Shown here in pieces: positions 39,101 through 51,100 of a stretch of 64,000 nucleotides of DNA. The notes under the pieces were generated by a model. It saw only the letters and a program-made list of their open reading frames with translations. It ran no database searches and was not told where the DNA came from. The DNA lies in NCBI GenBank assembly GCA_041649995.1, contig JBAZMA010000001.1:1-64000 (forward strand), in the 5' to 3' direction. The stretch comes from JBAZMA01 sp041649995 (GTDB taxonomy: Bacteria > Omnitrophota > Gorgyraeia > Velamenicoccales > Velamenicoccaceae). Position numbers and translations under genes: made by a program. Within the stretch, counting starts at the first letter, position 1; the number at the start of each line of letters is the position of its first letter.

Positions 39101-42100
39101 GTTTTTAAAGAGAAATAGCGGGGACCGGCCGCAAGTATTCCCGGGAAATCTGCTTTTGGGCTTTACCTTTATGTTTGAGGAGAAAATCGCCCTGGTGAGA
39201 AAAAACACGCTTGGATTTATTTTCCTGCCTGGAGGCACCGGGACTCACGACATGTTCTTTGAGGTTTTGTGTCTCATCCAGACAGGCAAGATGGAGCGAA
39301 GGCCTGTGATCCTTGTCGGCAGGGAGTTTTGGGCGGCTTGGGAGAACTGGTTCAGAGATGTTCTTGAGCCCTCCGGCGTTATTTCAGAAAGGGACAAAGA
39401 TCTCTATACGGTTACCGATGACGCGCAGGAGGCCGTGCGCGTCATGGAAGATCATTATCTCGGCAAGCTGTTTGAAGACGGCCATGGAGTTTCTTCGCCG
39501 ATCATCTCTGCGAGGCTGCCTGCCCGTTATCCCTGGATTTTGTTTGACGCTGACGACACATTGTATCCTGTCAATTCGTCCTTATCCGCGGCCTATGAGG
39601 CCGAACGCATGCTCTGCCTGGCGGCCTTAAGTCCCAGGATTGATCCGGGTTTGGATCGCGAAAGGGCCCTGGCCCAGGCCAGGGATCTGTTTGACCGGAC
39701 GGAAAAAGAGCTTCAGAAATCCCTGCCGGGCGCGCCGGTTTCAAAGACACGGATTTTCCGGGAACTCGGCGTAACTCTCCCCATGTGGGAACAGTGGAAG
39801 GAAAGCCGCGTGGAGCCCCGGCGATACCTGGAACCTGATTTTTCCCTGGCCCGGATATTGAAGAATCTGTCCGAGGAATACAGATTGGCGATATGGACCA
39901 ATAACAGCCGTCTTCAGACGGAAGATATTCTTCTGGGTTTGCAGATCGCCGGATATTTTGCCCCGGGGGATATTTTCTGCAGTTCAGAATTCAGCACAAG
40001 GAAACCGGACCCCGGTTTCTTGAGACATTTGATCGAAACACGCCTGGGGGCCAGACGGAGCCGTTGCGTCGTGGTGGGAGACAGCCTCAAGAGTGATATT
40101 GAACCGGCTGTTAAGATCGGCCTGCGGGCCGTGCACGTGGTTCCGCGCGCGCCGCGCACAGGAGGGGTCAGCGGCAGCAGGATCCGCGTCGTCAGAAATA
40201 TTTACGAATGCGAAGAGGCTATTGCCGGTTTTGATGCAGGTCCGGGAATTTCCAGCCCTGCCCTGGCTGACCGGAACGAATATTTCTCCATGCCGGTGGA
40301 GCGGTTGATCGCCGAACTGCAGGCGGAACGTTTGCTTATCGACAAGATCCACAATTATTGGCCGCAGGCTGTGGTTGTTTTTGGCAGCGCCCGCATCCCT
40401 CCGGCAGACCCTGTCTGCGCCATGGCGTATGAGTTCGGCCGGGAGGTTTTCCTGAACGGGCTTCCCCTGCGCACAGGCGCCGGGCCTTCTGTCATGGAAC
40501 AGCCTCTGGCCGGATATGTCGAGACAAGGCTTCAGGCCGGCGCCGCAAGGACGCTTGGGAATATGACGCAGGGCATTCGCATTAAATTCGCTCCCGGAAA
40601 AATTCACTTTGAGCAGAAGACATCGCCCTGGGTCGAAGACAATTACGAATTCAGCCATTTTGTTACCCGGAAAATGGGCCTGTTCAATAACAGCCTTGGC
40701 GTGGTTGTTTTCCCCGGAGGATTCGGGACCATGGATGAATTTTTTGAAGTCTGGAACAGGAGGCTTCCCCTTGTCTTATTCCATTCTTTTTATTGGCGGC
40801 CGATCCTGCAGGCTTTAAAAAGCAGTTGGGAACAGCATCATATTCTGGCGCATATTCCTTATTGGCCTGATATCGCTGAGAAGCCGGTAAAGGCCCTGGC
40901 GGATCTGCGCAGGTATAAAGCCAGGCCTTTTCATCCGAACACGGCAAGGACTCATGACGCGAATGCGGAAATCGCCTTTCTATTGAGGAGACTGGGCCTT
41001 TGGATGCCCAGCGTGACATTCGAAGGGGAGCCGGAAAAGGACGCGAAAGAGCTTTTTGCCGCTGCGCAAATGGCCCGCGCACTCACCGGCGCAGGAACGC
41101 CCGCGCGTTCAGGTTCCTGCAGCGTCCATTTGATCAGGGCCCTGTCTGCCGCGACAAAGGAGCATCCCGATCTTCTCCAGGCCACCCTGCTTATCCTTTA
41201 TAAAGGGCCTCACGCGCAGGAGAAAAACGTTCTTGTGAGCCGGCACTTGTCCAATCATCACACGCTCCTGGCGGAAAACACGCGGGACTTTGTGTTCCTG
41301 CCGGGCGGGTTGAAGACGATGAGCAGGCTGTTTGATGTCGTGGCTCTGATGCAGACAAATAAGATTGCCCGCAGGCCTGTGATCCTGCTCGGCAGGGACT
41401 TTTGGGAACCCATCATCAGCACCATCGCGGAACAGGCCTTGAATTATCCGTCCGCGCAGCTGATCAAGCCCAAAGACGTGGACCTGTTCAAAATTGTTGA
41501 TACTGGAAATGAGGCGATGGCCTATCTGGATCCGGCTCTCAGGCGAAAAGAAGGATTCAAGGATGAAGGCCATGTTTCCAGTCCCTCGCTCCGCTCCCTT
41601 CGCCATGCTCAGGACTTCGCGGGACGCTCCAGGGAAGAATGGGAAGAACCTTATCTGGATTCTCCGCTGGCTGTTTTTCGTGTCAATGATACCGGCCGAA
41701 AAGTCCGCAAAGCTGAAAGCAGGCTTTGGGGCGTGTTAAGGCAGACAGGTTTGTCCGTGTTTTCCCAAGATGCCGCGCAACAGCCCGAATGTGTCCGGGA
41801 TACGGACCAGGGCCTCATTAACGCATTTTTGGACAAGGTCCCCGGCGCGAAGATAGGGCTTTTGATCACGGGAGGCATTTATGGGGTCTGCATCTTCAGC
41901 GTCTTGAAACTGGTTATTATGCACGCGCTTTATGGAAGGAATGTCCCTGTTCATGTGATTCTTGTGGAAGAGGCGATCGAGGAGGGCGATCAGGCAGAGC
42001 CGCGGCAGAAGATCCCGCATTTCATCAGACAGCTTCCTGTGAATGCCGTTATCTTTCGCGATGGAACGGTTGTTCATTCCCAAAAAAGCCTTTATTCTCC

Positions 42101-45100
42101 CCAGGGTTTTTCCGTCTGCGTTTCTTTTTTCAGCACGATTGAGAAATTCAGGGAATTTGTCCTTCGCCCTAATCCCGAAAAACCTGATGCCAGAGGCCTG
42201 TTTCAGGAGAGCCGCCTCCGGCGTGTCTTTTTGGAAAAAGACGATTTCGCGTGCTGGAAAGCGATCTTGAGGATCAACGCGATCTCCGATGAGCGCGCGC
42301 GGGAATTATGCGAGTATATGCGTCAGGCCTCTCACAATTTGATGTTCAGGTCTACGTTCGCCCATCTTGTGGAGCTGGATGTCGCCTTCTTCAATTTATG
42401 CCGGCTGGGCCTGGAAGAATTCTCCGCCAGGCGCATGGGCATGGAGGAGTTGTATGCCTCTATTTTCCTGCTGGCCCAGGCCGTGGCGGAATCCACGCGG
42501 TCTGTGGGTGGAGAATTTGTCCGCTTTGTTCAGACTCTGCAGTTATTTTTTGCCTTGCCTGTGGTCTCCAGAAATCTGGCGGATGGCAGACAAGCGGCGA
42601 TCTTCACCAGGAATGTGGGTTATCAGACGGGATTGGAGTCTTCTGAATTCGGCCGCAGACAAACGCAGCGCGCGCGTTTCGTATACGAACAATTGTCCAG
42701 GGATGGAGAAAATGTGCGCAGTTTTGAGAGTCTTCTGGATGTTTTCAACATATACGCGGAGGAATCCAAAAAAGTTTCTTCTTCGAGCTCTCCCGCTGTT
42801 CCGTCATGGATTTTGTTTCCCGGACAAAAGCAGACAGATGCGAGGGCCCTCTTGTCTTACACCATGGCGGGATCTGTCACGCTGCAGCTCACCCAAGGTT
42901 GCAAGAGGCAGTGCGCGATCTGCGCGGTGGACGCGGCTGCCCGGCCCAGGGAGCACATGCCTTTCAGCCTGGTTGTCAGGACGCTGGACTTTCTTAAGGA
43001 ATACGGAGTCAAAAAAGTCTATCTCTATTGGGACAACGAACCCCTGGAATACGAGGATCCTGAAGAGGGGCGCGATCTGGCGGATGTTCTTATCGAGATC
43101 CGCAGGAGAGGCATGGAAACAGGGATCACCACGCATGGCTGGAACAGGGGGGATGAAAAAGCCCGCCAGGCCGCGCGAAGAGTCGCGGCCCTGGATTTCC
43201 CTGTCGAGATCACGATCAGCACGCATCCGTTTCATCCGGCGGTTTTGAATGCCCCAACCGGGCAGGAAGCCGGGCGCGCCATGCAAAAAATCCTGCCCAT
43301 CTATGACGAGGTCATCTCGATCCTCCTGCCGAAAGAACCCCAGGTGCGCATGATTATGATCGGTTCGGAGGATGAAATGGATGGCAGGGAGATTTCGGTG
43401 GTCAGCGCGGCGTCAAGGATATTGCGGGACCATTTGAACGAATCCTGGATGATGAAGGTCCGCTTTGCGCCCACGCCTTTGGCCTGGGCGGGCCGCGCCT
43501 TTGATCTTTTAACGAGGTTCGGCCTTTCCGCCGAACGCCTGAGAGGTCATCAAAGCCATATGGTGGACGAACAACCCATCCTGCTTTTGAGACCCGATGG
43601 AGCGATGGAGTTTGTCTTTGGCGATCAGGCCAATGATCCTTATGAAAGAGTGGAAAAAATATTCGCTTCCTCTGAAGATCCTGCTTTCGGCCGTTTTGCC
43701 CGGTTGTTCCGGATCATTCTTCAAGCCGAGATTGACCGCCGGAGGAATTCGGATTTCCTGAACTGGGAGAAAAATGTTTTTCGCATCCTTGCCCCGGAGC
43801 AGATTCCCGGATGGAACAGGGAAGGATTGGATTTGCCTGAACACCGGGGAGGCCTTTACGCGCAAGAGGCCAAAGGCCTGGGCATTGACGCGCGGCTCAT
43901 GGGTTATTTTCACGACGTCATTTATTTTACGAAAGGCAGGGGTGTCTTGTCGCGTGTCGCGGACGCCGGCCTGACAGAAGCGGACCTCGCGGAAATTTAT
44001 TCTCTCATCAGGCATATCCATATTCCTTTTGCCGCGCAGATCAAAGAGGTGGAAAGTTTGATTGAGGATGAAGAACAGATGCCTTTGCCCTGTCACGTTC
44101 TTTGGGATTACAGCGGCCATGCGGTACCTGATCCCAGAAGCGCGCCGAAATACATAAGGCTGGGATGGTTCTCGCGGGTTGGGGATGCCTCTTCCGTTTC
44201 AGAGTCGAGTTCTCCCGCTGAGTCCCGGGATCCCGCTTCGGTTGTCACGGGTCTCGACGGCATGGACGCTCTCCGTCTTGTCCGCGAATACGGGGACAGG
44301 ATGCGTTTTGGAGACCGCTTGTCCGTGACGCCTGTTACGAGCGCTAAAATCCCATTTTCTTTGCGCATCAACATGGGCAGGGCCGGCGCGGTCGTCCCCG
44401 ACGGCGGAGCGGCACAGTGCAATTATCTGATTGTCCAAGACACATGGCAAAACAGCGGGGTCCTTGTCCACACCAGCCTGCGCACGCCGTTTGCCGCGAA
44501 AACCGTGTTGCATTCCGTTTGTTCGGCGCTGAGGATCGATATCGGCGATAAGGCCTATGTCCGCAGGAATGTATTGTCTTTGATCGCCAGGGGCGACTGG
44601 GACCTGGGCAGGAAAACAGAGCAGGTGCTCGGGGATGCCTGTGATTCCAGAAATTTGCCCAGGCTCAAGACGGATATCCACGCGGCCTGGAGATTCAATT
44701 TTGTGAGGCTTTTGACAAAGGAAGGCATGTTTCTTGCCTTGGGGGGCCTGGATCGCGATTCGAAGATCTTGCGCGGCGTGAATTTGAGGGCGTCCGCCGG
44801 GCAGGGAAATTTTGTCTCTCTTCAGGCGCCGGACCCGGATGTTTCTTCCCCCGCTTTTAATTTTAGCAGCGCGAATATTCCTTTTGCACGCCGGTTCAAA
44901 AATCCCGTTTTTTGCGAGAGGCAAAAGGCTCCGGAAAGCAGGCAAAGGTCTTTCCTGAACCGTTATCGCTTTCAGTGGAAATGGCTGCACGAAAACGCCC
45001 TGCCTTATCTCATCAGGAGGGCGGAGTCCACCGCCGGTCGCGCGAAGCCGTTTTTGAGCGTGCTGGATTTCGGCGCTTCAACAGGAGAAGAGATAGTCCG

Positions 45101-48100
45101 GGCGTTTTTTGAAGTTTCCAAGGCCATCGGCATCCATTCCCTGGTTTCTGATCGCTGGGACCTGGCTGTTGAGGGTTTTGATAATTGTCCGGAAGCTGTT
45201 GTCGAAGGACGCTTGAGGCTTTCAGGCCGTTCTCCATTTTTCCGCGAGATAAGAACAGCGGGCAAGGCCAGCGTTTATCCCCTTGAGGTCGTCTCTTACC
45301 TGAATCTTTATCTGGCACGCGCGCGCGCCAGCATGCGTCTGAATTTAAGAGATGTCCTTGAAGTCGAAACACTGCGGGAAGAATTCCCTCACGCGGACAT
45401 CATCCTCGTCAATCATGTTTTGAGGGGATTGACCCTGGACCAGCGCTTATTTTTAGCCAGCGAGGTCAGTTGCGCCTGGCCTTCCTCTGTCATTGCGGTT
45501 GTTGATTTTGAGAAGTTGAGATGGGGCCTGGCGCAGGGCATGTCCCATCACGCCTTTATCCGGGCGGGTTCAACAGGGAGCGATATTTATTCTTTCGGTC
45601 TGCCGCGCGAGCTGGCGGATCGCTGGATGAACGAGAGCGTTGATGAAGTTTCATCCCCGGCCATGAAACCGGAGAATGAATTTATGCCTGTGGTGGGAAG
45701 TGTTATGGCCGGCAACCTGGAAGCCTCACGTGATTTTATCCAGGACTTAGGGTCTCGCGGGGGCATGGATATCAGGCTCCTCGGACACAAGTCCGACAGT
45801 CTGTTTGTGGAAGGAGCGGATCCGGAATCTTCCCGCATGGCGTTTATCAAAGCAGCCAGGCAGAAGTGCGAGCGTCTGGCTGGGCCGAAGCCCGGTTTTT
45901 CAATCCAATGGTTCCTGGATGAAGCGGTTGCCAATGTGGTCAAACACAGCAAGGACGGTCTTGCGCCCTCCAGGCAAAGCGAGGTTGTTTTTGGGGCAAT
46001 CGCCGTAAAAGTAGAAGCCCTTCCCGCGGGCGTCAGGTTTTCCTTTTGCGCCTGTGATAACGGCGGCGGGGCGGATGTCGCAAGCATCCTGGAGCGAGCC
46101 CGGCATTTCACGGACGCTTTTCTCAAAGATACGCATGGCCGGGGCATCGGCGCCAGCGTTTCTTTTCTCTTCAATCAGTATGGTTCTCCTTATTTTGCCA
46201 TTTACTCCCGTTCTCAAAGACTGGAATTCACAGGCCTGGATGAAGAGGGGGTCCCCCAGGGCCGCCTGAGCCCCGATGCCTCTTTCGAAAAAGGGTTTGT
46301 CCTGGTTGTTTCCGGAGAGATCGTCAAAGGCGATGCGAGTTCTCCGGCCATGAATGAAGGCCGACAGAATTCTCAAGAGAGCTCTTGTCACGCCGCCCAT
46401 GCATTTTTCCCATTCCAGGAGTTTGACACCGCGACCTACGGGGGAACAGACCTCCTGGATTCTTTCGGCGCACGCCTTGAGGCCTGTCATCTCAACATTT
46501 CGAGGGAGATGAGCGCGTGGTTTTCCTCGCGGCGCATTGATCTGGCGGTTTTCGAGGCATTCATTGAATTTGAAGCGGGAATTTCCGGAGTGCGCTTGTC
46601 TGAGAGACCGTTAGGCACCAGAGAATTTAATCACGAAGCTCTTTTCAATCTTTCCGGTTCCTGGCAGGCATTCAAGAGCGACGTTAAAGAGGGCCGGTTT
46701 GCCGCGGCTGTCTGGGCCCTGCAGGAGATCCTCGGGCATCTCGTGTTTATGGCTGTCCAAACCTATCCTCCTTTCGCCACATTTGTTTTCGGGGAGGAAG
46801 GCCAGGTCAGGGAAGTGGTTTATCTGAAAGACCGGGCCCGGGTTTACGCCACCCAAAGCTTTTTCTGGTCCGCCTTTGTTTTGTATTACGGCTTAACCAG
46901 GGGATGGCTGTTCGCGGGTATGGTCATCGCTCCGACGGCGTTTCTCGGCGCCCTTTCTTACCTGGCCGCGGCGCGCTGGCTTCATAAGGCCGAAGGGCAC
47001 GAATTGACGCATGTCCTGCAGTATGTCTTGCTCAAAAGGATTCATGGGGAAACAGGCCTGGCCATGACCATGCGGGAATTCGTGTCGCGGATTCCGCCGC
47101 CCGTCCTTCAGAGGCCTGTGCACCACCGCCCGATGATTTTAAGGCGCGCGCCTGACAGGGAAAGGCTTTTGGAGGTTGTGGAGGATTTGTTCAGCCAGGT
47201 CGAGGCAAGATTTGGGCAGGAGGGTGCTGATTTCGACGATTCCTTTATGGAAATAGCTTCAGATTCTTCCGCCAGTTCTCCTTCTCAACAGTTTTCAGAA
47301 TTGATCGAAAGATATGGCGAGCAGCTGCGGCTGGGATCTTTTCCGACGATTTCCGTTGCCAGGAACATTGTCCGTCCTTTCGCGTTCCGCATCACCGTCG
47401 GCCGCAGCGGCGCTGTGATCACGGAAGGAGGGGCGAGCCATTGTAATTATCTGTTGATCTATGATATTGGCCGAAATGACGCGGCGATTGTGCACACAAA
47501 CCTGGGCCGGCCCCGGGAGGCTCAGGAGGTCCTGGGATGGGTCTTTGACGGCCTGGGCGTGGATCCAGCTGATAAAGCCTACCTGAAGGCCAATGTCATG
47601 TCCATGATTGCCAGACGGCCGGGGCATTTGGGAGGCAGGGACTGGGCGGGTTCGCAGGCGGCACAGACTGAAGCCGCGCTGACAGAAGCGTGCAAGGATT
47701 TCGGCCTTTTAGGACTTGTGACGGATCACAACGCCTTCTGGCAGTTAAATTTTGTGCGCTTCCTGACGCAGGAAGGAGTTTTTCTCGCCATTGAAGAGCG
47801 CAACAGCGTTTTAAAAATCCTGCACGGTGTTGATTTAAAAGCACTCATGAGACAAACAGGCCTGGCACAGGAAGATGTTTCTTCGCCGGCACAGGCGTCT
47901 CTGGATTGGCGGCTGGACGGGACGCTTTTTGATATTCAGGAGCATCGGCATGAACGCTCCGGGACAATCATGGGCCTGGGACAGCACGTGATCCTGCGGC
48001 CGGAAGACGGAAGAGTCATCTTCATCACCGACGATCACGCGCATGTGTACGCCTTCTGGTGGCTTTTGTTCAGAGAGGGCCGGTGGGGAAATGCCCGCAG

Positions 48101-51100
48101 GCTCCTTCACATTGACGGCCACGCCGACGCCCGCATTCCGTCGGGCCTGGCTTCAAGAAGGGACCCCTTTGACCATCCGGAGATGACCCTTCCCGAAGCG
48201 GACGCGTTTGCCATGGATGTCATCGGCCTGGAAGGTTTTATCGCGCCTTTGGCGCGAAGAGGTTTGATCAGTGACTGGCGCTGGCTGTATCGCTTGCAAG
48301 ACGGCCTTGCCAGCCGCATGGTTTTCGAAGACGGCCGTTATTCCCCTCAAGACAAGGCCCTGGTGGAGACGCTTTCCTATGATTGGCTGGATATTGATAT
48401 CGATGTCCTGGCCGGACTCCCGCCGCGCGAAGCCGGGCGCCATCTTGATGCTTTCGCGCGTATGGCGGCAAGGGCTTCTGTGATCACGATTGCCACAAGC
48501 CCGGAATTTATCGATCAGAAACTCGCTGTTGCTTATGCCCGTTATCTTGCGCAGCGTGTCGTCTCATCAGAGGGTTCTCTTTCTGTTTCTTCCGCGGTCC
48601 AGAAGGCCTCCGGGTTCATGACGCCGCGCGAGATCACCATGCGCCTGGATGAGATGCAAAGGAATTTCAAGGCCGCTCATGCCTCTTCGCGTACAAATTT
48701 GGATGTCCTGTTTGCCTTGCTTCCTCAGGATTCAGGAGCTTATTTCGCGGCAGCGGAATTTGGTTCAGCGATGGAGCATGGAGACCTTGTTATCGTCCAT
48801 CCCATGGGCTGCGCGACAGGAGATCAGATCATCCGTGGAGAGTTAAAAGGCCCGGTTATGGCGATCGATCGCTTTTCGTGGATCATGCTCAAAATGCCCC
48901 AGTTGCTTATGCTTTATAAAAAGCTCAGAGGCATAGGGCCTGGAGTGGTTGTCGGGGCCATCGTGAACGACCTTATTCTTTCCGCACGACTTTTGGTTGA
49001 AGGCGGAATGCCGGAAGGCAAAAGATTCATTTTTGAGGACAGGACCGAAGAAAAGGCCATTATCCGCGCTGTTTATCCGCGGATTCTGAAAGCAGGAACG
49101 CTGGGAGAGATTGCTTCTGCGCGTCTCCTTGAGATATCTTCTTCCAGTCCTTCGTTCCACTCAGGACGTCGCAGTCGGATGGAAACAAACCTCAATCTTT
49201 TGGCCGGCTCCTCCAGCTCTTCGTTTCGCTCCCTTCGCTATGCTCAGGACTTCGCAGGACGTCAGAACCAGAAGGTAACGAACCTAGATTCTTTGGCTTG
49301 TTTCTCCAGTCCCTCATTCCATTCGGGACGGAGGCCTCAGTCGGAAGCGAACCTGTATTCTTTGGCTTCGGCCTCCAGCCCCTCATTCCATTCGGGAATA
49401 TCCAGGGAATCCGACGGCCCTCGGAGTTTGTATCGCTCTCTTTATGAAGAAGCTCTTTCTTTTCTTGAAAGGAACGCGCCTGAGTTTGAAAGGAGAGGGT
49501 ACAAAACCGATCCCGGCCTTGGCCTTTTGTATGAAATCAGGAGACGGCTTGAGAACAAGGGGATCGACGCCTCGATCTATTATCGTCTGGCCGCAGAGAA
49601 AGGCGGAGAGCGGGACTATCGGCTTGTGACGCAGGACGGTTGGGTCTTTGAGGGCGGGGAAGTCTTCCGGGTTTCCGTGGAAACGGAGGAAAAGCCGTAT
49701 CGGAAATTAGGCAGGATGGGTGAGAGTCTGATGGAGGATTGGTTGACGACGGCGGCATACCTTGCGGCGGAAGAATTCGCGGAATATTCCCTGGAAGGAT
49801 TTGACGCGTACTGCCGTAGGCAGGCTGAGCGTATCCGTCAGGGCGTTGAAACGCGCGATGAAGAGGCGATCCGCGGGATTCTGGGGGAACTCCTGCCGCG
49901 CGCGGAAATATTCTTCGGCGACCCGGCCCTTTCGGCGCTCAGGCCCGTCATTGAAGACGGCCTGACAAATTTCGTTGTCCTTAATTATATTTTAGGGGAT
50001 TGGTCTGATGCGACCCTGGAGACGATCAGGCGGACTTTGGAAAACATGGAAAAGTTTTTGGATGAACTGAAAAAATTGTCGTCTGCCGGAAGGCTGCTGA
50101 GGGCCAAAGAGGCATGGGTGACCAGCGGCGTGCTTGACGCGCGTCTTGTCCTTGAGGAAGGAAGAGAAGGCCCATCTTCGCCCGCTTCGCCCGGCGGAGA
50201 TATTGTGGTTTCCATTCCCGGTTCTTTCCATTTAAACGGCGCAAGGGTGGAGCAGCGCGTTTTTCCTGATTTCAGGGACGCCGGCTCCAATACGCTTCAT
50301 CCTCTGATTGAGATCAGGCTCAACGGGGAAAGATACGTCATCGGTCACGGCCATTTCCTGGTGGTGACCGATGCTTTCGGAGGCAAATCCTATTGGGGAG
50401 GCCAGCATCAGTTATCCTACGCGTTTTTCCTCGATCATTATCAGGAAAAGGCCTCTGAGATCCTCGCCTCAGGCGGCATAGCCTGGCGGGTTGCGGATGC
50501 CCACAGGGATTTCGGCAATTATCAAAATCTTAAACTTGTCCGCAAGGATTCGCTTCAATGGGACCGCGAATTGGCCTGGGCGATGACCCGGCTCAATTGT
50601 TCGGATTACCTGGGATATGTGGCATCCACGGGGCTCATCTCGCGCCTGCAATTGACCACAGGGGTCCACGCCGCCTCGGTTTTGCGGACGTATCCCTCTT
50701 TTGTCTGTGAAGAAATGAGTCTCAGGAATATGGTCCGCCAGGATTCCTTAGGCGGGGTTTTTGACCTGGATATCGATATTATCGTCGGAACGCAGGAGAT
50801 CCCTGATGTCCGGCAGGCGCGCCAGGCCTTTGAGAAGATGAAACCTGATCTCCTGTCTTTGGCCCGTCGCAGCGAGGTCCGTTTCTTCATCAACAGTTCC
50901 GAGTTGAGCGCCTTCCCCCGCGGCGTTCCTCTGCACATGGATCCTTATTTGTCCGGCAGGTTTAACGCCGAACTGATCGCCGGGCTCAACAGCAGTTCTC
51001 CCGCCCTGACCCGCCCCAGCGAGCCTCGCGCTTTCTATTCATTCGGCATCGATATCGACCCGGTTCATTACGTGATAAAAGCGGGTTCAGGGAAATTCAG

